Source of the DNA: JANMCE01 sp031410595
GTDB taxonomy: Bacteria; Actinomycetota; Acidimicrobiia; Acidimicrobiales; Ilumatobacteraceae
Assembly: GCA_031410595.1 (NCBI GenBank)
Contig: JANNZM010000067.1
Coordinates: forward strand, 1-54,589
Reading direction: 5' to 3'
Length of the DNA stretch: 54,589 nt
The notes under the pieces were generated by a model that saw nothing but the letters and a program-made list of their open reading frames with translations, searched no databases and was not told the DNA's origin. The translations under genes were made by a program, and so were the position numbers. Below, piece by piece: positions 17,196 to 24,773 of this stretch. The number at the start of each line of letters is the position of its first letter. Within the stretch, counting starts at the first letter, position 1.

Positions 17196-18635
17196 ATGAC
17201 CCGAACCACCTCACGAGCTGGCGTTGCGCTGCTCACCGTCCTTGCCGTCGGCCTCGCCGGCTGCGGCACCGAAAAGACCTCGACCGCGCCAGCGGCCACC
17301 ACGGCCGCCGCGGTGCCCGTCACAACTGCAGCCGCCGGGGCAGCAACCACTGCCGCAGCAGCAACGACGGCAGCGGCCGCAACGACCGCGGCTGCGGCGC
17401 CGAAGGCTGACATGAAGGCGGGCCCCGGCATGTCGGCGACCGAAATCAAGCTTGGTGTTATCACCGACGAAACCGGTACCTACGCCGCACTCGGCAAGGG
17501 CACCCTGCAGGGCCTCAACCTGTTCTGGGATGAGCAGAACGCCGCTGGCGGCGTCTGCGGTCGCAAGGTCACCTTTGTGAAGCGTGACGCCGGCTACGAC
17601 GTGCAGAAGGCCGTCGCCGCCTACAACGAAATCAAAGATCAGGTGCTTGCATTACAGCAGCAGCTCGGTTCCCCGATGACCACTGCGCTGCTCCCGCAGA
17701 TCGACGCCGACAAGATGATGACCTCGCCCGTGTCGTGGGCGTCGAACCTATTGGCGTCGAAGTACATCGTGATGGCGGGTACGCCGTACTCGGTCGAAAT
17801 GATCGACGGCATCGACTTTCTCATGAAGGAAAAAGGTCTGAAGGCCGGCGACAAGGTCGGCATGATCTACGCCAACTCCGAGTACGGAAAGAACGGTTTC
17901 CTCGGCGCAACCATCATGGCCAAGGCCCGTGGCTTCGAACTGCTTGGTGAGGCCGTTGACTCGAAGGCTGCAGAAGCGACCGCGCAGATGAGCAAGTTCA
18001 AAGATGCTGGTGTGAAGGCCGTGCTGCTGACACACAGCCCGAAGATGACTGCGTCGGTGTTGCCGTGGGCTGTGGCCAACGGATTGAACGTGCCGTTCCT
18101 CGGCTCGAACCCCACGTGGGACCCGGAGTTCCTGAAGGGTCCGGCGAAGGACGCGCTGGTGTCGAATTTCTACGTCGCCCAGTCGGCGTCAACGTTCAAC
18201 GACGCCGCTGCCGGACCGACCAAGGTGCGTGACCTCTTCACCAAGAAGTACCCGACAGTCGAGCCGCAGAACTCGGTGACGTTCGGCTACGGCCAGGCCA
18301 ACATCTTCTTCCAGATTCTGAAGAAGGCCTGCGACCTCGGCGACATGAGCCGTGACGGCTTGGCCGCAGCTTTCTTGCAGATGAAGGCCATCGACACCGG
18401 CGGCATCCTCAGCCCGATCGACTACTCGAACCCAGGACAGCCCCCGGCGCGTGAAGTGATTGTCGCCAGCCCCGACGCCGGCGCCAAGGGCGGCCTTAAG
18501 CAGCTCACCCCGCTGTTCTCCGCCCCGGAGGCCAAAGCCTTCACGCTCGACAAGCAGGCCATCCCGGTTGCAACCACGGCCGCACCGGCCACCACGGTTG
18601 CGCCCACCACCGTCGTACCGGTCGCCTCGAGTTAA
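17196..18635 (+). CDS. livK: ABC transporter substrate-binding lipoprotein (LivK type)
   Basis: Protein of 479 aa. A lipoprotein signal peptide with lipobox LAGC (Cys at about 23) is followed by a Thr/Ala linker of about 45 residues and a type I periplasmic-binding fold (about 85-450) with IKLGVITDETGTYAALGKGTLQGLNLFWDEQN spanning about 83-115. A second Ala/Thr/Pro-rich tail ends the protein. The linker would space the binding domain away from the membrane and through the wall. Ligand identity cannot be read from sequence. It is the last gene of the liv operon, 37 nt after livM. Confidence 0.9.
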   Translation: MTRTTSRAGVALLTVLAVGLAGCGTEKTSTAPAATTAAAVPVTTAAAGAATTAAAATTAAAATTAAAAPKADMKAGPGMSATEIKLGVITDETGTYAALGKGTLQGLNLFWDEQNAAGGVCGRKVTFVKRDAGYDVQKAVAAYNEIKDQVLALQQQLGSPMTTALLPQIDADKMMTSPVSWASNLLASKYIVMAGTPYSVEMIDGIDFLMKEKGLKAGDKVGMIYANSEYGKNGFLGATIMAKARGFELLGEAVDSKAAEATAQMSKFKDAGVKAVLLTHSPKMTASVLPWAVANGLNVPFLGSNPTWDPEFLKGPAKDALVSNFYVAQSASTFNDAAAGPTKVRDLFTKKYPTVEPQNSVTFGYGQANIFFQILKKACDLGDMSRDGLAAAFLQMKAIDTGGILSPIDYSNPGQPPAREVIVASPDAGAKGGLKQLTPLFSAPEAKAFTLDKQAIPVATTAAPATTVAPTTVVPVASS

Positions 18636-18655
18636 CTCCTGTTACTTGAGGAACG

Positions 18656-18700
18656 ACGTGGGAAGTAGGTGCGTGCGCCTGTTTCCCACGTTCGCGTTTT
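18656..18700 (+). terminator. terminator of the liv operon
   Basis: ACGTGGGAA (18656-18664) pairs with TTCCCACGT (18683-18691), and TCGCGTTTTA follows. It lies 21 nt after the livK stop. Confidence 0.75.
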
Positions 18701-18769
18701 AGGTTGGGACCGACCCTGCGCGGTCGTATCGTGTGAATGCCCCGTCCGGGGAAACGAAGGAGAAATGCC

Positions 18770-19000
18770 ATGAGTGATTTCATGAACAAGGCAACCGAGA
18801 TCGCCAACGATCTGAAGGACAAGGTTGAGGAGCTCACCGACAAGCTGCCCGACTCGGTGAAGGACAAGGTCAGCCAAGCCAAGGAGAAAGCCGGCGAGCT
18901 GATGGACAAGCTGCCTGATTCCGTGAAGGAAAAAGTGGAGCTGGTGAAGGACAAGGTTGAAGGCTTCATTCCGGGCGACAAGGACGCCGACGGGAAGTAG
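18770..19000 (+). CDS. 76-residue amphipathic helical-repeat protein
   Basis: Small, highly charged protein made almost entirely of amphipathic helix. The 11-residue unit DKLPDSVKDKV occurs at about residues 22-32 and again as DKLPDSVKEKV at about 45-55, with linking helices EKAGELM and KVELVKDKVEGF. It lacks signal peptide, membrane segment or cysteine. The composition resembles LEA-like, CsbD-like or 'MT0933 antitoxin-like' small proteins of actinobacteria, all poorly understood. AAGGAG lies 7 nt before the ATG. No neighbouring toxin is seen, so a toxin-antitoxin role is not supported. Confidence 0.75.
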   Translation: MSDFMNKATEIANDLKDKVEELTDKLPDSVKDKVSQAKEKAGELMDKLPDSVKEKVELVKDKVEGFIPGDKDADGK

Positions 19001-19058
19001 TGACGAATGCGGCAGGCCGGTTGGCGGCCGACCTGCCCGCGTGCGCTAAACATGGCTG

Positions 19059-19415
19059 ATGGCCGACAAGCTCACCATCTTTCATAACCCTCATTGAAAC
19101 TCTTCGAGCAGTGCCGTGAGCATTGCCTCAGAGTTGGGTCTTGAGCCCGAAATCATCCTGTACCAAAAGACGCCGCCCGATCGTGCGGCGTTGACGTGGC
19201 TGGTGGAGCATCTGGAGGACCCGGTCGCCGACTTGGTCCGCAAAGATTCTCAGTTCACCAAACTTGGGCTGAACGCGGATGACTACACCACACCCGACGC
19301 GGTTATCGAGTTGTTGCTGAAGCACAAGATGCTGATGCAACGACCGGTTGTGGTGCGAGGTGACAGGGCCATCATCGGGAGACCCAAGGACCGGATTCGC
19401 AAGTTGCTCAGCTAG
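19059..19415 (+). CDS. probable selenocysteine-containing ArsC-family reductase (TGA at codon 13)
   Basis: Read from ATG 19059 through an in-frame TGA at 19095-19097, this gives 118 aa. The start is MADKLTIFHNPH, then TGA, then NSSSSAVSIASELG. R773 ArsC has HNPAC at the same place, so TGA replaces catalytic Cys12. The rest aligns throughout: EPEIILYQKTPP, DLVRKD, QFTKLGL, MQRPVVV and IIGRPKD. Arg61, Arg95 and Arg108 correspond to catalytic Arg60, Arg94 and Arg107, all with a +1 offset equal to that of residue 13. A SECIS-like hairpin follows the TGA directly. The family reduces arsenate with glutaredoxin or thioredoxin; here it may be a more general thiol or selenol reductase. A caller treating TGA as stop would start at GTG 19116 and lose the active site. 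The ribosome binding site before 19059 is weak. Confidence 0.85.
19095..19135 (+). promoter_or_regulatory. candidate bacterial SECIS element after the in-frame TGA
   Basis: Immediately after TGA (19095-19097), AACTCT (19098-19103) pairs with AGAGTT (19130-19135). GA (19106-19107) pairs with TC (19128-19129), and GCAGTG (19108-19113) with CATTGC (19121-19126, one G-U pair). The 7-nt apical loop CCGTGAG (19114-19120) has GU at 19116-19117, 19 nt after the TGA. E. coli fdhF SECIS has its essential G-U in the loop at nearly the same distance. The bulges TC (19104-19105) and C (19127) also fit the class. Pairing was drawn by hand. Confidence 0.75.
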
Positions 19416-19434
19416 GCAGATCCGACCTTGCGCG

Positions 19435-19558
19435 GGCCGCCGATACATTTTGGCGGGGCTGTCCTAGGGTGCTTCATCGCCTCGCACTCGGAACCTTTTC
19501 CGTCTGTCCAGGCACGAAAAGGAGCGCGAGGGGATAACCGCCTAAAAGAAAGAAGAAA
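19435..19558 (+). promoter_or_regulatory. structured leader of the small lipoprotein gene
   Basis: Between the ArsC-like gene and the lipoprotein, CCTCGC (19480-19485) pairs with GCGAGG (19526-19531), and CCTTTT (19494-19499) with AAAAGG (19517-19522), giving a long nested hairpin. A purine-rich tract AAAAGAAAGAAGAAAGG leads to the start codon. A weaker hairpin, CCGCC (19437-19441) with GGCGG (19452-19456), could end the ArsC transcript. I do not recognise a known riboswitch class. Confidence 0.4.
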
Positions 19559-19566
19559 GGTGTCAC

Positions 19567-19734
19567 ATGACCCAATTTTCCGCCCGACGTAGTGCCGTAG
19601 CTGTTTCCGTCGTCCTTACCCTCGGACTCGCAGCGTGCGGGTCCAGCAAAAAATCCGATACCCCCAGCAGCGACAGCACCGTCAAGACGTCGGCTACTAC
19701 GACGGCTGGCGCAACAACGACCAAGGCCCCGTAG
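19567..19734 (+). CDS. 55-residue lipoprotein
   Basis: The ATG at 19567 opens a short frame with a clear lipoprotein signal. A Gln-Phe-Ser-Ala-Arg-Arg n-region and hydrophobic AVAVSVVLTLGLAAC give lipobox LAAC (Cys at residue 20), followed by a Ser/Thr/Ala-rich tail ending KAP. There is no folded domain after the cysteine, so it is likely a short surface lipopeptide. GAAAGG lies about 6 nt upstream. A strong terminator follows 10 nt after the stop, which supports a real transcription unit. The function is unknown. Confidence 0.75.
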   Translation: MTQFSARRSAVAVSVVLTLGLAACGSSKKSDTPSSDSTVKTSATTTAGATTTKAP

Positions 19735-19744
19735 CTTGGGGCTG

Positions 19745-19797
19745 AGCAGCTGGCGGCGTGTTGATGCATTGATGAGCCGCCAGCTGCTGGTTGTTTT
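19745..19797. terminator. strong terminator between convergent genes
   Basis: AGCAGCTGGCGGC (19745-19757) pairs perfectly over 13 bp with GCCGCCAGCTGCT (19776-19788), then GGTTGTTTT. It separates the lipoprotein gene from the minus-strand aminotransferase that ends at 19804. Confidence 0.88.
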
Positions 19798-19803
19798 GGA
19801 CGG

Positions 19804-20955
19804 TCAGCGCAGTCTGGCCACCACGTCGACGAATCGATCGAGTTCGTCTTCGGTGTTGTAGTAGTGCGGTGACGCTCGCACGACAGCCGTGAGGAACTGG
19901 TTGTCTGACGAGGTTTCGATCCATGGTCCGTTGGACACGCTGACGTTGATGCCCGCTGACGCAGCCTTTTCCTTCACCGTCTCAGGCATCTGCCTGGCAA
20001 CGGTGAAGGTAACGATGCCTGACCGAACACCGTCACCGTCAAGCAGCGCAACGGTGCCCAGCGCATCAAGTTCACTGCGCAACATGGCGGCCAGATGATC
20101 GACTCGATCAGCAATGTTGTCGATACCCAACTCAAGCGCCTGATCGATTGCCGAGCCGAGACCAAGGCGGGCAGCAAAGCTCGTTTCAAATTCCTCAAAC
20201 CGACGAGCATCGGGCATGAGGGCGAAGGACTCGACCGACGTCCACGCCGCCGCCATACCGTCGACGCCGGGTGGTTGCATCCGCGTGATCCACGGAGACC
20301 GCACAAACATGAACCCCGTTCCACGCGGACCGCGCAGCCATTTGCGTCCGGTGGTCGTGAGTACGTCGCAGCCGAGCGTCTGCACATCGACCACTCGCTG
20401 ACCTACTGCCTGGCAGGCATCCACGAAGAACGGGATGCCAAGCGTGCGGGTCTGTTCACCGACCCCGGAGAGATCGTGCACCCGGCCGGAGTGGGTGCCG
20501 ATCAAGGTGAAGGCCACCATTCGAGCGTTGCCCGGAACGGTGGTGAGATCATCGAGCACTTCGAGCCGTATGCCGACCAGTTGTGCTGCCTGCAGCAATG
20601 CGTAGTGGTGACTGTTGTAGGACAGACGATCAACGACGACAAGATCGCCGGATGAGAACCAACCGTCAAGCACCAGCCCCCAGAAGGCTTTGGTGAACGC
20701 GTGGCTGTCGCTGGTGGTCAGCGCGATTTCCTCGGGATTCGCGTTGACGAGGCGCGCCGCCGATGAACGCACGGAACCGAACGCAGCCATGGCTGCGTCG
20801 TGCGCTTCGTAGCCCCCGAGTGCGGCTTCCAGTTTGAGATAGCCGTTGACCACATCGAGCGTGATCTGGCTCGCCAGACCGGCGCCAGCGTTGTTGAGGT
20901 GGGCGACCCCCTGGCAACCAGGAGTGTCTCGCCGCACCGCATCAACATCGATCAT
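19804..20955 (-). CDS. class V aminotransferase, IPN-epimerase/EgtE-like
   Basis: Protein of 383 aa with the fold-type I PLP domain: VAHLNNAGAGLAS at the N-terminus, DSHAFTKAFWGL, FFVDACQAVGQRVVDV (PLP-ring Asp), and the Schiff-base Lys in TTGRKWLRGPRGTGF. The C-terminal RASPHYYNTEDELD block matches epimerase and lyase branches. The Cys of cysteine desulfurases and selenocysteine lyases is missing there, so a NifS/SufS role is unlikely even though a selenoprotein gene lies nearby. The ATG at 20955 overlaps the stop of the carboxylase epsilon subunit (ATGA), making it the third gene of that operon. The substrate is unknown. Confidence 0.85.
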   Translation of the reverse strand: MIDVDAVRRDTPGCQGVAHLNNAGAGLASQITLDVVNGYLKLEAALGGYEAHDAAMAAFGSVRSSAARLVNANPEEIALTTSDSHAFTKAFWGLVLDGWFSSGDLVVVDRLSYNSHHYALLQAAQLVGIRLEVLDDLTTVPGNARMVAFTLIGTHSGRVHDLSGVGEQTRTLGIPFFVDACQAVGQRVVDVQTLGCDVLTTTGRKWLRGPRGTGFMFVRSPWITRMQPPGVDGMAAAWTSVESFALMPDARRFEEFETSFAARLGLGSAIDQALELGIDNIADRVDHLAAMLRSELDALGTVALLDGDGVRSGIVTFTVARQMPETVKEKAASAGINVSVSNGPWIETSSDNQFLTAVVRASPHYYNTEDELDRFVDVVARLR

Positions 20956-21137
20956 GGGCGCTGGCGCCGCAAGGGGAGAGGAGCGTTCCACCAGCGACCG
21001 CTGTATCGCCAGGCGGCGGGCTGCGCGGGTGCGATGACGGACTCGGCGATCACGGCGCGAGGCCAGGCGAACTCGATGGCGGCTGCGATCGCAACGGCCT
21101 CCTCATCGGTGGGCGTTGGCGAAACCTTAAGGCTCAC
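20952..21137 (-). CDS. accE: acyl-CoA carboxylase epsilon subunit
   Basis: A 61-aa protein from GTG at 21137, 13 nt after the beta-subunit stop. SPTPTDEEAVAIAAAIEF lies at the N-terminus, and the typical ending WRYSGRWWNAPLPLRRQ is a tryptophan/arginine-rich tail. Actinobacterial epsilon subunits are 60-90 aa with 'NPT.EE.AA' followed by an Ala-rich helix and a 'W....R..R' tail, and they stabilise the alpha-beta holoenzyme. The alpha (biotin carboxylase) subunit is not in the window. The stop overlaps the aminotransferase start. Small size and divergence make it easy to miss. Confidence 0.8.
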   Translation of the reverse strand: MSLKVSPTPTDEEAVAIAAAIEFAWPRAVIAESVIAPAQPAAWRYSGRWWNAPLPLRRQRP

Positions 21138-21150
21138 GGTGCGGTTCCGA

Positions 21151-22710
21151 TCACAGGGGGACGTTGCCGTGTTTACGCTTCGGCAACTCCTCATGTTTGG
21201 TGCGCAGCATGTCGAGTCCGGCGACGATCTTTTGTCGAGTCTCGGCCGGATCGATGACGTCATCCACGTAGCCTCGTTCGGCCGCGTTGAAAGGGTTGGC
21301 GTACTTCTCGGTGTATTCCGCGATGAGTTCGGTGCGCCGGGCGGCCGGGTCGGCAGCCTGTTGCAGCTCGCGCCGGTAGACGATTTCGACTGCGCCCTGC
21401 GGACCCATGACGGCCAGTTCGGCCGTTGGCCATGCGTAGGAGAGATCGGAGCCGATCGACTTCGAATCCATCACGACGTAGGCGCCACCATAGGCCTTGC
21501 GAGTGATGATGGAAATGCGAGGGACCGTGGCTTCGCAGTAGGCGTAGAGCAGCTTGGCACCGTGACGGATGATGCCGCCATACTCCTGATCGACACCGGG
21601 AAGAAAGCCCGGTACGTCGACGAACGTAATCAGCGGAATGTTGAACGCATCGCACGTGCGCACGAAACGGGCCGCCTTCTCGGCTGACTCGATGTCGAGC
21701 ACGCCTGCCAGCATCATGGGTTGGTTGCCGACCACGCCGACGCTCTCACCATTCACCCGTGAGAAGCCGCACACGATGTTCCGGGCCCAGTGCGGGAAGT
21801 ACTCGAAGAACTCGCCGTCGTCCATCACTTCGCGAATGACGTTGCGCATGTCGTAGGGCTGGTTGGCGTTCGGCGGCAGGATGTCGCGAAGCATCGGGCA
21901 TAGTCGGTCGGGCGCATCGGTTGGCTCAACACGCGGCGGCAGTTCGAGGTTGTTGGTCGGGAGGAAGGACAGCAGGTAACGCACGTCCTCAAGACAGGCC
22001 CGCTCGTCGTCGGACACGAACGTGGCGACGCCGGACTTTGAGGCGTGGCTCATTGCGCCGCCCAGTTCTTCGAGTGTGACTTCTTCACCGGTCACGGTCT
22101 TCACCACGTCGGGGCCGGTGATGAACATGTGCGACGACTCACGCACCATGAAGATGAAGTCGGTCATGGCCGGGCTGTACACCGCGCCGCCTGCGCACGG
22201 CCCCAGGATGACGGAAATCTGTGGCACCACGCCGGACGACTGCACGTTGCGGTAGAAGATGCCGCCGTAGCTGGCGAGCGACACCACGCCCTCCTGGATG
22301 CGAGCGCCTGCACCGTCGTTCAGACCGATGACCGGAGCACCGACCTTGAGCGCGAGGTCCATCAGCTTGTGGATTTTCTCGGCGAACACTTCGCCCAGGG
22401 CGCCACCGAACACGGTGAAGTCCTGGCTGAAAATCATGACCTTGCGGCCCTCGATTGTCCCCCATCCGGTGACCACGCCGTCCGTGTACGGACGTTCATC
22501 AAGGGCGCTGCCGGCGCGATGGCGGGCGAGTAGGTCGAGTTCCTGGAACGATCCCTTGTCGAGCAGAACGTCGATGCGTTCGCGGGCCAGCATCTTGCCC
22601 TTGGCGTGTTGACGCTCGACTGACCGGGGGGAACCGGCGGCGTAGGCCGCCTGCTTTCGCGTGTTGAGGTCGTCGAGCTTGGCTTGCATTGCATTTCCGG
22701 CATCGCTCAC
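21151..22710 (-). CDS. pccB: acyl-CoA (propionyl-CoA) carboxylase beta subunit
   Basis: Protein of 519 aa with the two-domain carboxyltransferase fold. AKGKMLARERIDVLLDKGSFQELDL is at residues about 28-52, DFTVFGGALGE near 96, GLNDGAGARIQEGV near 125, and GPCAGGAVYSPAM near 168. In the C-terminal half, VDVPGFLPGVDQEYGGIIRHGAKLLYAY is near 365, followed by YGGAYVVM and AVMGPQGAVEIVYRREL. It transfers carboxyl from biotin to acyl-CoA. The length and the Asp at GDP-equivalent blocks fit propionyl-CoA carboxylase, and a methylmalonyl-CoA epimerase gene lies 3 kb away. An Ile or Asp at the specificity position was not resolved, so acetyl-CoA carboxylase remains possible. Confidence 0.93.
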   Translation of the reverse strand: MSDAGNAMQAKLDDLNTRKQAAYAAGSPRSVERQHAKGKMLARERIDVLLDKGSFQELDLLARHRAGSALDERPYTDGVVTGWGTIEGRKVMIFSQDFTVFGGALGEVFAEKIHKLMDLALKVGAPVIGLNDGAGARIQEGVVSLASYGGIFYRNVQSSGVVPQISVILGPCAGGAVYSPAMTDFIFMVRESSHMFITGPDVVKTVTGEEVTLEELGGAMSHASKSGVATFVSDDERACLEDVRYLLSFLPTNNLELPPRVEPTDAPDRLCPMLRDILPPNANQPYDMRNVIREVMDDGEFFEYFPHWARNIVCGFSRVNGESVGVVGNQPMMLAGVLDIESAEKAARFVRTCDAFNIPLITFVDVPGFLPGVDQEYGGIIRHGAKLLYAYCEATVPRISIITRKAYGGAYVVMDSKSIGSDLSYAWPTAELAVMGPQGAVEIVYRRELQQAADPAARRTELIAEYTEKYANPFNAAERGYVDDVIDPAETRQKIVAGLDMLRTKHEELPKRKHGNVPL

Positions 22711-22812
22711 CCGACCAACGTAGTTGCTCCGGAAGAAAAGATCGGAAAGAGCCTGCTCGGTGCTTCATTCGCGCCGCTCCCGACCGATAGGCCAAAGAGA
22801 GAGTTTGGAGCT

Positions 22813-23424
22813 ATGTCAAGATTCCGCCGTCCCCAACCCGAGGTCATGAAGCCAGAGGGCCCACCGCTCGCGGTCGTGCCTGATCTTCTCGCGGGCCGAC
22901 AGGCGGGGCCAGAACTGGTACTGATCGGACCCGCTCCGTCGGATCCACCGCATTTTGACGTGCTGTCGGAACTGACCGAAGTCTGGGGTCAAGAGCAGTC
23001 GCTGCTGGGGTACCCCGTCCGCGTTCGTTGCGAACAAGCCGACGCGTCGGGCTGGGAGTTCCGGCGGGCAACCGAGTTCGTGTTCGACGCCTCACGACGA
23101 CTCGATGAAGATGACACGACGCTGCAGGTCGTAGCGCTACGCGGTTTCTGCTCGTCCCATGAGCACTGGTCTCGCCTGGGCGGTCAGTACCAGGATCGGC
23201 GCCATGAGGACTTTGACCAACTCGGCGCAGCCCGCTTCACCGGTATCGACCACACGGGTGCCCCTGTCTGTGTCTTTCGCTCCGGCCAACTCGTGATTCG
23301 CGTCCGCATGACCGGCACCCTGGCCCAGCGTCAATACACCCGCGTGTATGCGCTGGATGTCTTCCAGCACCTCAACTGGATGGCCGTCGAACTCTGGCAG
23401 CAGCGAGCATCCATCAGCCACTGA
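22813..23424 (+). CDS. hypothetical protein, 203 aa
   Basis: Not recognised. It is a soluble protein with no signal peptide or membrane segment. It has mixed alpha/beta composition with a central strand-rich part (LRGFCSSHEHWSRLGGQY and VCVFRSGQLVIRVRM) and an aromatic C-terminal helix (DVFQHLNWMAVELWQQR). GGAG lies 2-5 nt before ATG 22813, close but usable; the frame is open 43 codons upstream into the divergent promoter region of pccB. It is followed 20 nt later by the DNA ligase gene, with which it may be cotranscribed. Confidence 0.6.
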   Translation: MSRFRRPQPEVMKPEGPPLAVVPDLLAGRQAGPELVLIGPAPSDPPHFDVLSELTEVWGQEQSLLGYPVRVRCEQADASGWEFRRATEFVFDASRRLDEDDTTLQVVALRGFCSSHEHWSRLGGQYQDRRHEDFDQLGAARFTGIDHTGAPVCVFRSGQLVIRVRMTGTLAQRQYTRVYALDVFQHLNWMAVELWQQRASISH

Positions 23425-23444
23425 CCGACCGTTAACGTGGCGGG

Positions 23445-24518
23445 ATGACGTTGCCGTTGAATCCGCCGTTGTCGCCAATGCTGTGCAAGGCCGCCGACGT
23501 GTTGCCGCAGGGTGAGGGTTGGCTGTTCGAGCCGAAGTGGGACGGGTTTCGCTGCATCGTTTTTCGTGACGGTGATTCGGTGGAACTCACCAGTCGCAAC
23601 GAACGGCCCTTCACCCGCTACTTCCCCGAAGTGGTCGCCGCGTTGCGCGAGCAGTTGCCTGATCGCTGCGTTGTTGACGGTGAAATCATTCTGCCCAGTG
23701 CCGACGGGCTCGGGCTCGACTTCGACGCACTGCTGCAGCGCATTCACCCAGCCGAGAGTCGGGTCAAGCGGCTGGCGGCGGAAACACCGGCGGCGTTCGT
23801 AGCCTTTGATCTGTTGGCCATCGATGATCGCAGCCTGCTCGATGTCACCCTGCGGGAGCGACGGGCGATGCTCGATACCGCAATGGCACGCGTGACGCAC
23901 CCGGTCTACCTCGGACCGACCACCACTGATCGAGCGGAGGCCGAAGACTGGTTCACCCGGTTTGAAGGGGCTGGTCTCGACGGCATCATCGCGAAGGGCC
24001 TCGACGGCGTCTACACGCCCGATGTGCGGTCATTGGTGAAGGTGAAGCATCAGCGCACGACCGAATGTGTGGTGGGCGGGTATCGCGTCCACAAGGATGG
24101 CCAGGGGGTCGGCTCGTTCCTGCTCGGACTGTTCGATGATGCCGGCAAACTCAACCACGTCGGCGTGTGTTCCGCATTCTCGGTGAAGCAGCGCAAGATA
24201 TTCCTGGAGGAACTGGCGCCGTTGACGGAGAACGCGCTCGACGGTCATCCGTGGCGGGAATGGGCGGAGGCCGAAGCTCACGCTGAAGGCACGCGGCTAC
24301 CGGGCGCGCAGAGCCGCTGGAACGCCAAGAAGGACTTGAGCTGGGTGGCCGTGCGGCCTGAGCGCGTGGTGGAAATCGCTTTCAGTCAGTTGCAGGGTTC
24401 ACGCCTGCGGCACGGCGCTCACTTCGTGCGATGGCGGCCCGATCGTGACCCGGTGTCGTGCCGCTATGACCAACTCGAAGTGGCCGCGCCCGTGCGCCTC
24501 GAGGAGCTCTTCGCCTAG
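23445..24518 (+). CDS. ligC: ATP-dependent DNA ligase (LigC-like)
   Basis: Protein of 357 aa with a nucleotidyltransferase domain (1-215) and an OB-fold domain (215-340). Motif I is EPKWDGFR, with the adenylated Lys; motif III is FVAFDLLAI, motif IIIa or IV is GLDGIIAKGLDG, and motif V is LVKVKHQRTTECVVGGY. The C-terminal block VVEIAFSQLQGSRLRHGAHFVRWRPDRDP is at about 308-337. It lacks the LigD polymerase and 3'-phosphoesterase modules, so it matches the stand-alone LigC type used in base-excision and gap repair. It sits beside a FEN-like nuclease gene on the other strand. Confidence 0.92.
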   Translation: MTLPLNPPLSPMLCKAADVLPQGEGWLFEPKWDGFRCIVFRDGDSVELTSRNERPFTRYFPEVVAALREQLPDRCVVDGEIILPSADGLGLDFDALLQRIHPAESRVKRLAAETPAAFVAFDLLAIDDRSLLDVTLRERRAMLDTAMARVTHPVYLGPTTTDRAEAEDWFTRFEGAGLDGIIAKGLDGVYTPDVRSLVKVKHQRTTECVVGGYRVHKDGQGVGSFLLGLFDDAGKLNHVGVCSAFSVKQRKIFLEELAPLTENALDGHPWREWAEAEAHAEGTRLPGAQSRWNAKKDLSWVAVRPERVVEIAFSQLQGSRLRHGAHFVRWRPDRDPVSCRYDQLEVAAPVRLEELFA

Positions 24519-24525
24519 GCGACCG

Positions 24526-24720
24526 TCAGGCAGCGGCGGCGTGGAAGACGCGAACGGCGTGCAGATCTTTGCGCTCGAACACCAGGGGGACTTCGCCGTC
24601 GCACAGGTCAAGGATGACCATGTCGTCGCTGGCGAGAAGAACGAGGGCGGTCTCGATGGTGCCAGAGATGTCTACTTCGATGACATCTCCAGTCCTCGGC
24701 TGGGTGGCGTCGATGCTCAT
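24526..24720 (-). CDS. hypothetical protein, 64 aa
   Basis: Small acidic protein. TGDVIEVDISGTIETALVLLASDDMVILDL suggests a small beta-barrel or SH3-like fold (residues about 10-40), then VFERKDLHAVRVFHA. It is not recognised as a named family. It lies between the convergent ligase and the FEN-like gene and may be read together with the latter, whose stop is 54 nt upstream. Confidence 0.55.
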   Translation of the reverse strand: MSIDATQPRTGDVIEVDISGTIETALVLLASDDMVILDLCDGEVPLVFERKDLHAVRVFHAAAA

Positions 24721-24773
24721 GGTCTCTTGATCGGCCGGAATCTCTCAAGGATGAATGATTCAATCGTCCCTTT

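Noticed and set aside
19116..19415. A 99-aa ArsC-like protein starting at GTG 19116, or a pseudogene with a nonsense mutation
   Set aside because: The homology continues without a break upstream of 19116 to ATG 19059, the TGA lies exactly on the catalytic Cys, no other frame damage exists, and a SECIS-like hairpin follows.
19435..19566. Known riboswitch (c-di-AMP, fluoride, SAM) before the lipoprotein
   Set aside because: The nested stems are clear but none of the consensus core sequences I know are present.
19804..20955. Selenocysteine lyase/cysteine desulfurase supporting selenium use
   Set aside because: The catalytic Cys of NifS/SufS enzymes is replaced by a SPHYYN-type segment, and the gene belongs to the carboxylase operon on the opposite strand.
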